A DNA stretch of 64,000 bases from Pseudoalteromonas sp. T1lg23B (lineage in GTDB: Bacteria > Pseudomonadota > Gammaproteobacteria > Enterobacterales > Alteromonadaceae): assembly GCF_002964665.1 (NCBI RefSeq), contig NZ_PQBZ01000034.1, positions 1,054,429-1,118,428 on the forward strand. Direction: 5' to 3'. Positions within the stretch are counted from its first letter, which is position 1, and every line of letters begins with the position of its first letter. The position numbers and the translations under genes are program-made. This document shows positions 1-10,299 of the stretch, one piece after another. Under the pieces are notes generated by a model that saw only the letters and a list, made by a program, of their open reading frames with translations, searched no databases and was not told the origin of the DNA.

Positions 1-281
1 CCAATACAAACCGGACTTGAATCTCTGCGGATCAAACGTTTTGGTAGTTTGTAACGTAACCAGTGTTTTGAACTAGCTACTATCTCCACATCCTCAGGTT
101 TTAAGCCAACTTCCTCATGCAGTTCACGATACATGGTTTGTTCTGGGGTCTCCCCCTCATCCACACCACCTTGGGGAAACTGCCACGAATGTTGACCAAA
201 ACGCCGAGCCCAAAATACTTGCCCTTGGTTATTACAGATAACAATTCCGACATTGGCACGAAAACCTTCGGCATCAATCAC
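1..281 (-). CDS. rppH: RNA pyrophosphohydrolase RppH (3' part beyond window)
   Basis: Nudix hydrolase that removes pyrophosphate from the 5' triphosphate end of mRNAs and so starts RNase E dependent decay. The first 93 codons are visible. They show the RppH N-terminus ([16 protein letters not shown]), the tract [16 protein letters not shown], and the Nudix box with REL-HEEVG, followed by [11 protein letters not shown] chose the GTG at 279-281 because it matches the family N-terminus and has AGAGG about 9 bases upstream; no ATG fits. The C-terminus lies left of the window. mutH diverges from it, as in E. coli. Identification is by family similarity and is very secure. Confidence 0.95.
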   Translation of the reverse strand, partial: MIDAEGFRANVGIVICNNQGQVFWARRFGQHSWQFPQGGVDEGETPEQTMYRELHEEVGLKPEDVEIVASSKHWLRYKLPKRLIRRDSSPVCI

Positions 282-713
282 CTTAGTGCCTCTTTTATAA
301 GTCGATTTTTAATGATTGTTCCACAACTTCTCACACACAGCAAATATTATTCCTGCTTTTACTCAAGTTACTCACAGGTTGTACATAAAACTTCATAAGT
401 ATGCTTAATTAACAAACAAATCCACAATTAAGTGATTTATACAGTACTTTCTCCACAGAAACTGTGGATAATTGTGTTCATATTGTTGTATTTATCCAAA
501 ACCTGTCATCTCTAACAGGTTGAGCTTTGTAAATGAAAAATAAAAAACCATTTACTTTCAATAGGCTAAAAGAAAGCACTGGATATTTATGCGGGGAATA
601 AATAGCCAAAATAAAGACAGTTCAAAAATCAGCCACTTACTTTATCAACATTTCTTTATTAAGCGCTCTTTGGTTACAATAATAGCCATTATCATCTTCA
701 CAAGTTGCTCATC
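282..713. other. rppH-mutH divergent intergenic region
   Basis: 432 bases without a convincing gene. It must hold the promoters of rppH (minus) and mutH (plus). The part from about 317 to 500 is rich in TCCACA-type motifs, described separately. The stretch 530-580 is very A-rich. A short plus-strand open frame at 589-774 lacks a ribosome binding site, runs into the mutH start region in another frame, and is not accepted as a gene. A weak -10 (TACAAT at 675-680) sits about 35 bases before the mutH start. Confidence 0.6.
317..500. promoter_or_regulatory. Cluster of DnaA-box-like sites with a 15-base palindrome
   Basis: One exact DnaA box (TTATCCACA, read on the minus strand at 463-471) is present. 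Near matches lie at 317-325 (TGTTCCACA), 418-426 (AAATCCACA), 449-457 (TTCTCCACA) and 492-500 (TTATCCAAA). The box at 463 and the near match at 449 form a perfect palindrome, CCACAG-AAA-CTGTGG at 453-467. The spacing and the shared TCCACA core are seen directly. Binding of DnaA is inference: the near matches have one or two mismatches, and AT-rich intergenic DNA yields some by chance. Confidence 0.4.
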
Positions 714-1388
714 ATGTACAAACCACAGCCACCAGAGTCCATTACACAACTTATGCAGCGTGTTGATGCGATAGCTGGACTCACATTGGGTGAGTTGGCT
801 GAACAATACCAGTTCAAAAGCCCAGAGCACCTGCTGCGCGAAAAAGGTTGGCCAGGGCAGCTTCTTGAATATGTACTTGGAGCCAGTGCTGGATCCAAAC
901 CCGTTCCGGACTTTGAGCACTTAGGCATTGAGCTAAAATCACTTCCTATCGACTACCAAGGCAAACCCCTTGAAACCACGTATGTCTCAGTAGTGCCTTT
1001 AACAGGACTTACGGGAGCAACTTGGGAAGACAGTACTGTCAGAAAAAAGCTCAATCATGTGTTGTGGCTACCAGTACTCGCCCAACGAGACATACAGCCG
1101 GTAAATCGAACCGTGGGGCATGGCTTTTTATGGCAACCGACAGAGATACAAAATGCGCTGTTAAAACGAGACTGGGAAGAGCAAATAGAACTGATAGCAC
1201 TTGGCAGAGTTGAAGAGATATCTGGCCATTTGGGGCAAGTGATGCAAATAAGACCCAAGGCCGCTAATAGCCGTGTAACAACGGATGCCATCGGGCCGAA
1301 TGGCAAGCTCATAAAAACGTTACCGCGAGGGTTTTATTTAAAAACCAATTTCACACAAGGTATTTTGTATGACCAATTTAAAGCATAA
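714..1388 (+). CDS. mutH: DNA mismatch repair endonuclease MutH
   Basis: Methyl-directed mismatch repair nicking endonuclease. It is activated by MutS-MutL and cuts the unmethylated strand at hemimethylated GATC. The protein has 224 residues from the ATG at 714, close to the 229 of E. coli. The catalytic triad of the Sau3AI/MutH fold is intact: Asp66, Glu73 and Lys75 in the DF-x5-IELK context, plus the downstream RPKAAN and LPRGFYLK tracts. A TTG at 705 would add three residues; neither start has a strong Shine-Dalgarno. Its presence predicts that the host is Dam-methylating. It diverges from rppH, as in enterobacteria. Confidence 0.97.
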   Translation: MYKPQPPESITQLMQRVDAIAGLTLGELAEQYQFKSPEHLLREKGWPGQLLEYVLGASAGSKPVPDFEHLGIELKSLPIDYQGKPLETTYVSVVPLTGLTGATWEDSTVRKKLNHVLWLPVLAQRDIQPVNRTVGHGFLWQPTEIQNALLKRDWEEQIELIALGRVEEISGHLGQVMQIRPKAANSRVTTDAIGPNGKLIKTLPRGFYLKTNFTQGILYDQFKA

Positions 1389-1419
1389 AAAAATGCCGCT
1401 ACTTTTTACGTAGCGGCAT
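1387..1419 (-). terminator. eno intrinsic terminator (also faces mutH)
   Basis: A perfect 10-bp stem (1393-1402 with 1410-1419, ATGCCGCTAC/GTAGCGGCAT) with a 7-base loop. On the minus strand it is followed by seven U residues (A-run 1387-1393), a textbook terminator for eno. On the plus strand only CTTT follows, so it is at best a weak terminator for mutH. Confidence 0.9.
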
Positions 1420-1446
1420 CTTTCAAGTCAATAACCAATATCTTGA

Positions 1447-2811
<1,365 letters not shown>

Positions 2812-2848
2812 TTATATTTTAAACTCAAAACAACACTTACTGTGACAT

Positions 2849-2875
2849 AAAAAAGCCGTGCATAAGCACGGCTTT
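2849..2875 (-). terminator. pyrG intrinsic terminator
   Basis: A 10-bp stem AAAGCCGTGC/GCACGGCTTT (2852-2861 with 2866-2875) with an ATAA loop, continued by a U-run on the minus strand. It lies just after the pyrG stop and separates pyrG from eno. Confidence 0.9.
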
Positions 2876-2882
2876 AAATATA

Positions 2883-4532
<1,650 letters not shown>

Positions 4533-4632
4533 TCAGGAAAAATGGAATTTAAATAAGAATCAAGACGGGGCGATAGTATAGCAAAGAGCCATAAATCAAT
4601 CCAGCTAAATATTTACGTCACCCTGTACTTGT

Positions 4633-5448
4633 TCAGCTACGTTGTTGTTTTTTAACTTGCTCCCACGCTAGGTCCATTTCTTCTAACGTCGCACTGTCTA
4701 AACTGAGCCCTTGCTGACGAAGTGTATACTCAACCCGCTCAAAGCGACGCACAAATTTATCACATGCCAATCGCAGAATTTGCTCAGGATCATGCTTTGC
4801 ATGACGCGCTACATTCACCGTAGCAAACAACAGATCACCCAACTCTTCAGCACTATGCGCTGAGTATGGATCAACTGACAATGCTTCAGAGACTTCTTGC
4901 ACTTCCTCCGCCACTTTATCAAGAGCGCCATGATAATCAGGCCAATCAAATCCTAACGCAGAAGCGCGCTTTTGGATTTTTTGGGCACGTGACAATGCCG
5001 GCAGCATTTTAGGAATATCATGCCAAAGCGGTTGGGCCTGTTTAGCATTGTCCTTTTGTAAGCGTTCTTGCGCTTTTATTGCCTGCCACTGCACCTCAAG
5101 CTGTTCGTCCGTTAACGATTCTTGCTTAGCAAATACATGAGGGTGGCGGCGCATCAGTTTTTCATTCAAGCCAACCACAATATCTTCAAAATCAAATTCA
5201 CCTTGCTCTTTGGCCATTTGTGCATAGAACACAACTTGGAATAATAAGTCCCCCAGTTCATCCTTTAGTGCCATCATATCGTTGCTTTCTATGGCATCGG
5301 CTACTTCATACGCTTCTTCGATTGTATGAGGTGAAATGGATGAAAAAGTCTGTTTTATGTCCCAAGGACACCCTGTTTCAGGGTCTCGTAGACGAGACAT
5401 AATCCAACGAAGTTGTTCTATTGCAGGTTTGTCACTCAACATGGTCAT
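4633..5448 (-). CDS. mazG: Nucleoside triphosphate pyrophosphohydrolase MazG
   Basis: Hydrolyses (d)NTPs to monophosphate and pyrophosphate; in E. coli it limits damage from abnormal nucleotides and affects ppGpp levels. The 271 residues contain two MazG helical domains. The first has RLRDPETGCPWD and the metal-binding EEAYEVADAI...ELGDLLFQVVFYAQ. The second has EEVQEVSEAL...ELGDLLFATVNVARH. A second ATG at 5442 is an equally possible start; neither has a clear ribosome site. It normally abuts relA, but here the mercury cassette lies between them. Confidence 0.95.
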   Translation of the reverse strand: MTMLSDKPAIEQLRWIMSRLRDPETGCPWDIKQTFSSISPHTIEEAYEVADAIESNDMMALKDELGDLLFQVVFYAQMAKEQGEFDFEDIVVGLNEKLMRRHPHVFAKQESLTDEQLEVQWQAIKAQERLQKDNAKQAQPLWHDIPKMLPALSRAQKIQKRASALGFDWPDYHGALDKVAEEVQEVSEALSVDPYSAHSAEELGDLLFATVNVARHAKHDPEQILRLACDKFVRRFERVEYTLRQQGLSLDSATLEEMDLAWEQVKKQQRS

Positions 5449-5490
5449 TTTTCACATCTGGGCAAAAATATTATAACTATGCGCCCCAGT

Positions 5491-5518
5491 TTAACTTGTT
5501 TCTTTGCTTATCTATAAA
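5491..5518 (+). promoter_or_regulatory. Candidate merR promoter
   Basis: TTAACT (5491-5496), a 16-base spacer and TATAAA (5513-5518), 55 bases before the merR start codon. The -35 has four of six consensus bases. This is a sequence match only. It fits the need for a merR promoter separate from the MerR-controlled one downstream. Confidence 0.4.
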
Positions 5519-5573
5519 TTAAATTACACAATCTTGTCAGTTCGTTTGCTCGTGCTAGAAATTGGAGTTAACA

Positions 5574-5957
5574 ATGAAAACAATTGGAGTTGTTGCTAAG
5601 GAGCTTGGTATCAGTGTGGAAACCATACGGTTTTATGAACGAAAAGGTCTTATTGAACAACCAATAAAACCCGCCAATGGCTATAGAGTTTACAGTAGGA
5701 ACACAATTAAGCGATTAAAGTTCATACTTAGAGCAAAGACATTAGGTTTTACGTTAAGCGAGATTTTGTCGCTGTTAAACTTAAGTCATAACTGCAAAGA
5801 AGTGGAATCTATTGGATTACAAAAGTTAGCACTCATTAGACAAAAAATTAATGATTTAAAAAAACTAGAAACAGTGATCAGCGACCTTACAGATACGTGC
5901 CAAACCAACCAAAATTCAGATGTCTGCCCGATTATAAATTCACTCAGTAAAGATTGA
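5574..5957 (+). CDS. merR: Hg(II)-type MerR transcriptional regulator
   Basis: MerR-family activator/repressor of 127 residues. Residues 3-70 form the winged-helix DNA-binding domain (GVVAKELGISVETIRFYERKGLI, then NGYRVYSRN). A dimerisation helix and a metal loop follow. The three Cys that bind Hg(II) in Tn501 MerR (82, 117, 126) have equivalents at Cys74, Cys109 and Cys118 with identical spacings of 35 and 9. This distinguishes it from the copper and zinc relatives. The ATG at 5574 is preceded by GGAG; a TTG at 5562 is less likely. Its stop codon lies inside the -35 of the next promoter. It is the first gene of a cassette inserted between mazG and relA. Confidence 0.93.
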   Translation: MKTIGVVAKELGISVETIRFYERKGLIEQPIKPANGYRVYSRNTIKRLKFILRAKTLGFTLSEILSLLNLSHNCKEVESIGLQKLALIRQKINDLKKLETVISDLTDTCQTNQNSDVCPIINSLSKD

Positions 5958-5984
5958 CACAGTACTATAGTACGGACCTTATGC
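5954..5984 (+). promoter_or_regulatory. MerR operator/promoter for the merC transcript
   Basis: TTGACA (5954-5959) and TTATGC (5979-5984) are separated by 19 bases, the over-long spacer that MerR-family activators untwist. Inside the spacer is the dyad GTAC-TATA-GTAC (5962-5973), the same core as the Tn501 mer operator. The merR stop codon TGA (5955-5957) is part of the -35. All this is visible directly; regulation by the adjacent MerR in response to Hg(II) is inferred from the family. Confidence 0.92.
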
Positions 5985-6015
5985 TGACTTCTGAGTTTAG
6001 TAATAGGGTTTGTTT

Positions 6016-6405
6016 ATGGTTAGTAAAATCGTCGAAAAAATAGGTTCTGGTGGAGTATGGTTCGCTGCGTTAAGTTGCACTGCATGCTTTCCGGCTTTAG
6101 GTTCACTCTCGTCCGCTTTGGGACTGGGGTTTCTTTCACATTTTGAAGCAATTGCAGTGAATACTTTGCTTCCTTTGTTCGCCAGCATTGCTTTGCTTGC
6201 AAATTTGTACAACTGGTTCAAACATAAAAATACTACTCGAGGCTTAGTGAGTGTGCTTGGTCCAATAGCGGTATTATTAACCCTGTATCCACTGTGGCAA
6301 TATGGTTGGAGCAATTATCTGTTTTATTTTGGAATAACGTTAATGATTAGCATCTCAGTGTTAGACATTGTAAAACCTGCGAGGAAGCCTACATGCCACA
6401 TATAG
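6016..6405 (+). CDS. merC: MerC-type mercury transport protein
   Basis: Small inner-membrane protein of 129 residues with about four hydrophobic helices, the size and layout of MerC. The first helix has the Cys pair CTACFP (Cys21, Cys24) that takes up Hg(II) in Mer transporters, followed by GLGFLSHFEA and LLPLFASIALLAN. Cys127 is close to the C-terminus, where MerC also carries Cys. It begins 31 bases after the MerR operator, with AGGG upstream of the ATG at 6016. It probably brings Hg(II) into the cytoplasm, yet no mercuric reductase gene follows. Its end overlaps the next gene by 13 bases. Confidence 0.88.
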   Translation: MVSKIVEKIGSGGVWFAALSCTACFPALGSLSSALGLGFLSHFEAIAVNTLLPLFASIALLANLYNWFKHKNTTRGLVSVLGPIAVLLTLYPLWQYGWSNYLFYFGITLMISISVLDIVKPARKPTCHI

Positions 6406-6614
6406 AATTGAATTCAACTATCACCTGTCCCGAGTGTGGACATTCAAAAACAGAGCAAATGCCCACAAATGCTTGCCAATGGTTCTATGAATGTGAATCT
6501 TGCAAAACAATACTTACACCATTGTATGGTGACTGTTGTGTATATTGCTCATATGGGACTGTAAAATGCCCGCCCATCCAACAAGGGTCATCCTGCTGCT
6601 CGGGTGATGATTAA
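6393..6614 (+). CDS. GDCCVxC-domain protein, mercury-locus associated
   Basis: A 73-residue cytoplasmic protein with 11 Cys. It has two CxxC pairs (Cys12/15 and Cys34/37) that look like a zinc ribbon. The signature GDCCVYC at 46-52 is followed by SYGTVKCPPIQ and a CC near the end. It belongs to the family NCBI names GDCCVxC domain-containing (seleno)protein, commonly found beside mer genes; here all positions are Cys, no in-frame UGA. Function is unknown. The Cys density and its translational overlap with merC suggest a thiol-based metal carrier or scavenger that receives Hg(II) from MerC; this is inference. Confidence 0.85.
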   Translation: MPHIELNSTITCPECGHSKTEQMPTNACQWFYECESCKTILTPLYGDCCVYCSYGTVKCPPIQQGSSCCSGDD

Positions 6615-6730
6615 TCGATGAGTATGCATACAACGACAGTGCTCTTCGTTTGAATGCATACTTCCCAATTAAACTGAGCCTAGAAGCACAGACATTGCTA
6701 CCAAGTGCTCTAAAACCTAAACAAATGTAA
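6611..6730 (+). other. Startless open stretch after the mercury cassette, possible gene remnant
   Basis: Between the GDCCVxC gene and relA, a frame stays open for 39 codons up to a TAA at 6728-6730 but has no start codon until its last sense codon. The encoded residues (including SALRLNAYFPIKLSLEAQ) have a composition like normal protein. It could be the 3' end of a gene cut by the event that placed the cassette here, or chance. I could not assign it to a family. Confidence 0.25.
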
Positions 6731-6743
6731 GTACTTACTGTTG

Positions 6744-8900
6744 CTAATGCTGCCTTTTTGCTTCAAACACACCTTCAATCTGGTGTAATTTGGTCAACAA
6801 ACGATTCATTGCTGACAAATCAGAGATTTCTATTTTCATTTCGAAAATTGCCACAGCCCTTTCATCATTCGTTTGTACATTCATGCTTAGGACATTCACT
6901 TTTTCATTCGCAAGTACCGAGCTGATATCACGGATCAAGCCTTGTCTGTCATGAGCTTCTATACGCACGGTAATCGCATAAGCTGACTGGATTTCATCCG
7001 ACCAACTTACGGCAATCTCACGCTCAGGATGAAGCTCGCAGATGTGTGCGAAAGCGTCACAGTCCGTTCTATGCACCGCTATGCCTCGACCTTGAGTGAT
7101 ATACCCAACGATTTCATCCCCTGGTACAGGCTGACAACACTTAGCAACATGGCTCATTAAACTACCCACGCCGTCCACCACAATACCGTTCTTGTCTCCG
7201 CGCTTTTTGCGTGGCGTACCAATTTTTAGCTTGGGTAGTTCTTCGGGCTTGTCTTGTACATAATTCAAGAACTGATTCAGACGAATATCGCCCGCGCCAA
7301 TCGCCACCATCAAGTCGTCAATTTCTTTGAAGTTAAAACGTTCAATCGCTGGCTCAAGTTGCTTATAGGTTAAATCGAGCTTAGCAAGCTGGGCATCCAA
7401 TATATCCTTACCAGCCTGTAAATTTTTATCCCTATCTTGTTGTTTGAACCAATGATGGATTTTGCTTCTTGCTCGGGATGAGTGGATATAACCCAGTGAT
7501 GGGTTCAACCAATCTCGACTTGGCGAGGCGTTCTTCTGCGTTAAGATTTCAACTTGATCACCTGTTGACAACTTATAAGTAAACGGCACTATCTTGCCAA
7601 ATACCTTTGCGCCCACACAGCGATGACCGACGTTAGAATGAATATAGTACGCAAAATCTAGCGGCGTGGCTCCCAAGGGTAAGTCGAATATATCCCCTTT
7701 CGGTGTAAACACATACACACGGTCTTCAACCACCTGGTTTTTCAATTCATCAGCCAGATCGCTACCATCAACGACTTCTTCTTGCCACTGCAAGAGTTTA
7801 CGCAGCCAGCTGATTTTTTGTTCATACCCTGAACCCCGTCCCGGTAACGCGCCTTCTTTATACATCCAATGTGCAGCGACCCCTAACTCGGCATCTTGAT
7901 GCATTTCTTCGGTTCGGATTTGTATCTCAACCGTTTTTCCTTCGGGACCAAAAACCACAGTGTGAATGGACTGGTAGCCATTTTGCTTCGGTGTTGCGAC
8001 ATAATCATCGAACTCTTTTGGTAAATGTCGCCAGCTGGTATGCACTATGCCAAGCGCGGCATAACAGTCCTGAATTTCGTCCACAACAATACGCATGGCG
8101 CGAATATCAAATAACTGATCAAACTCGTAGTTTTTTTGCGACATCTTTTTGTAGATGGAGTAAATGTGCTTGGGACGCCCATATACCTGTGCATTGATCC
8201 CCGCGGCACTCAGCTTATCACTCACCAATGCAACCATATTTTCCATATAAGCTTCACGGTCAAGGCGCTTGTCAGCAAGCTGCTTCGCTATTTTTTTATA
8301 CATTTCTGGGTGCAAATAGCGAAATGATAGATCTTCTAGTTCCCACTTCAATTGACCAATTCCGAGGCGATTTGCCAAGGGGGCAAAAATATTAGCCGTG
8401 GCTTTGGCTGCAATAACCCGTTCGTCCTCATCCGCATTTTTAACGGCTCTCAAATGACAGATCTGTTCAGCAAGTTTAATCACAACCGCTCGAACATCCT
8501 CCACCATGGCCAATAACATGCGACGAATATTATCGATTTGCACATTGCCCTTACCTTGGTGGGCTAACGTACTAATAGTGGCCATTTGCTCAACACCGCT
8601 CAGTAGCAGCGCGATATTATCTCCCAGTTCACTTTTAACTTTATCTATATCGATCAAATCGTTGAGATAATATGGGGTTAGATAGGCGGTTGCCAAAGAC
8701 TCAGCATCAAGGTTTAGATCTGCCAGTATCTCCACCATTTCAATGGCATTATTGAGCATTTCGGGGGCAGGTTCTGCTGGGCACAAACCATGTGCTTGCT
8801 GTAGACGCGTCAATTTCTCATCCGACAATGCTAATAATGAGAGCCGCGCTGAAAAGTCAGCGGGAAGCTGCTGCTGATGCGATTGGCGAGTTGCAACCAT
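6744..8900 (-). CDS. relA: GTP pyrophosphokinase RelA, (p)ppGpp synthetase
   Basis: Ribosome-bound synthetase that makes (p)ppGpp from ATP and GTP/GDP when uncharged tRNA enters the A site. It has 718 residues (E. coli 744). The N-terminal HD-like region lacks the HD hydrolase motif, as in RelA. The synthetase domain has GRPKHIYSIYKKM and the EFDD motif at 296-299 that marks monofunctional RelA rather than SpoT. TGS (about 395-455), a Cys-rich HVAKCCQP zinc-finger region and a C-terminal ACT domain follow. The strong ribosome site AGGAGG overlaps the last codons of rlmD, so the two genes are translationally linked. Confidence 0.97.
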   Translation of the reverse strand: MVATRQSHQQQLPADFSARLSLLALSDEKLTRLQQAHGLCPAEPAPEMLNNAIEMVEILADLNLDAESLATAYLTPYYLNDLIDIDKVKSELGDNIALLLSGVEQMATISTLAHQGKGNVQIDNIRRMLLAMVEDVRAVVIKLAEQICHLRAVKNADEDERVIAAKATANIFAPLANRLGIGQLKWELEDLSFRYLHPEMYKKIAKQLADKRLDREAYMENMVALVSDKLSAAGINAQVYGRPKHIYSIYKKMSQKNYEFDQLFDIRAMRIVVDEIQDCYAALGIVHTSWRHLPKEFDDYVATPKQNGYQSIHTVVFGPEGKTVEIQIRTEEMHQDAELGVAAHWMYKEGALPGRGSGYEQKISWLRKLLQWQEEVVDGSDLADELKNQVVEDRVYVFTPKGDIFDLPLGATPLDFAYYIHSNVGHRCVGAKVFGKIVPFTYKLSTGDQVEILTQKNASPSRDWLNPSLGYIHSSRARSKIHHWFKQQDRDKNLQAGKDILDAQLAKLDLTYKQLEPAIERFNFKEIDDLMVAIGAGDIRLNQFLNYVQDKPEELPKLKIGTPRKKRGDKNGIVVDGVGSLMSHVAKCCQPVPGDEIVGYITQGRGIAVHRTDCDAFAHICELHPEREIAVSWSDEIQSAYAITVRIEAHDRQGLIRDISSVLANEKVNVLSMNVQTNDERAVAIFEMKIEISDLSAMNRLLTKLHQIEGVFEAKRQH

Positions 8901-8905
8901 TCCTA

Positions 8906-10219
8906 TTACCTCCTTTGGAACAACGCCATAGTTTCAATATGTCCTGTATGAGGGAACATATTCATAAGGCCAACTTTGTGTATTTCAAAACCAGCTTGAA
9001 GCAACAATGCACTGTCACGGGCTAAAGTTACAGGATCACACGAAACATACAGGACCTTTGCAAATTGTTGCAGTGGCATCTGCTGTAAGATTTCATACGC
9101 CCCTGTTCGCGATGGATCAAGAAGCAAAACATTCAATGAATCAGAAAACCACTGAGTGCCAGCCAAAGACGCCGTTAAGTCAGAACAAAAAAATTGCACA
9201 TTGCTGATTTGGTTAGTGTGCGCATTTTGTTTAGCCATTGCAACCGAAGACTCCGAGCCTTCGACACCAATCACCTTATTTGCTCGTTTTGCCATCAATA
9301 ACGAAAAGTTTCCAATACCACAAAATAAGTCAAGGACCTGATCATCTTCCTTTAGTGCCAACCATGTTTGAGCCTGAAGTAACATTTTTTCATTCACAGC
9401 CCTGTTCACTTGAATAAAGTTACTTAGTTTAAATTCAAAGGTTAAATCGGCCACACGATAGTTTGGCAACACCTCATAATTGATGGCTTGTTTGCCATCA
9501 TCCCAAAGCAATCGCCAATTTTGTGCAGCAAAAGCCGCCGCGAGCATCTCTTTGCTTTGCTCATTAATCTGCTTAGTGTGTCGCAGCAGCAAGTACTGAC
9601 CATTATCAGCATCACATAGTTGCACATGAGTGACGCTGGCAAACGCTTTATGACTATTTAATGCGACACTTAACTTCTCGAGGCTGCTAGCAAACGGTGT
9701 TGATAAAACATCGCACCTTTTGATATCTACGATATGCTTGCTCTTGGCACTGCGAAACCCCACTTTCAACCGTTGACTCTGCTTGTCATAAAAGCAGGCT
9801 AGGCGCGCCGCTCTGCGATAATGAGTTGGCTCACTCTCGATACTCTCCTGCCATGGCAACTGTTCGGTTTTAGCGAATTTAGCAAAGAGCTTATTAAGCG
9901 CTTGCTGTTTAACAATGAGCTGCTCTTTATGTGCCAAATGCTGTAACTGACACCCGCCACAATCATTATAATAGTCGCAAAAAGCACTGACCCGATGTTC
10001 ACTGCTTTGCTGTAACTTAACCATTTTAGCAATGATTAGCTTGGACTTATCTTGTTGAATCTGTGCTTTCACACGCTCACCGCTCAAAGCACCGTCAACA
10101 AAGCATACTTTCCCCTGATGCTTGGCCACTCCGCGCCCTTGGTGATCCATCGACTCAATGGCAAGTTCTATCGTTTTGCCTTTAGCTGATGATGTCTTAG
10201 CACGAAAAAACTGCGCCAT
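8906..10219 (-). CDS. rlmD: 23S rRNA (uracil-1939-C5) methyltransferase
   Basis: SAM-dependent methyltransferase of the RumA type, 437 residues. It has an N-terminal TRAM domain (about 12-70), the iron-sulfur cluster motif C-x5-CGGC-x-LQHL (CDYYNDCGGC), then the Rossmann methyltransferase domain with DLFCGIGNFSLLMA. The catalytic Cys lies in the YVSCDP motif near residue 390. GGGGTAGAG precedes the ATG. It lies upstream of relA with only 5 bases between, and diverges from barA, the same arrangement as in E. coli. Confidence 0.96.
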   Translation of the reverse strand: MAQFFRAKTSSAKGKTIELAIESMDHQGRGVAKHQGKVCFVDGALSGERVKAQIQQDKSKLIIAKMVKLQQSSEHRVSAFCDYYNDCGGCQLQHLAHKEQLIVKQQALNKLFAKFAKTEQLPWQESIESEPTHYRRAARLACFYDKQSQRLKVGFRSAKSKHIVDIKRCDVLSTPFASSLEKLSVALNSHKAFASVTHVQLCDADNGQYLLLRHTKQINEQSKEMLAAAFAAQNWRLLWDDGKQAINYEVLPNYRVADLTFEFKLSNFIQVNRAVNEKMLLQAQTWLALKEDDQVLDLFCGIGNFSLLMAKRANKVIGVEGSESSVAMAKQNAHTNQISNVQFFCSDLTASLAGTQWFSDSLNVLLLDPSRTGAYEILQQMPLQQFAKVLYVSCDPVTLARDSALLLQAGFEIHKVGLMNMFPHTGHIETMALFQRR

Positions 10220-10299
10220 ACTCTACCCCTTAAACATTGCTAATCAGCGCCTAACTAGATAATCTATTGAAAAATTAACGACCTTGCTCACTGCCCAAC

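Noticed and set aside
589-774. 61-codon plus-strand frame before mutH
   Set aside because: No ribosome site, low-complexity translation, overlaps the mutH start in another frame.
5574-6743. Whether a merA or merP gene, intact or broken, follows merC
   Set aside because: No reading frame with flavoprotein or heavy-metal-associated motifs is present; only a 73-codon Cys-rich gene and a 39-codon startless stretch.
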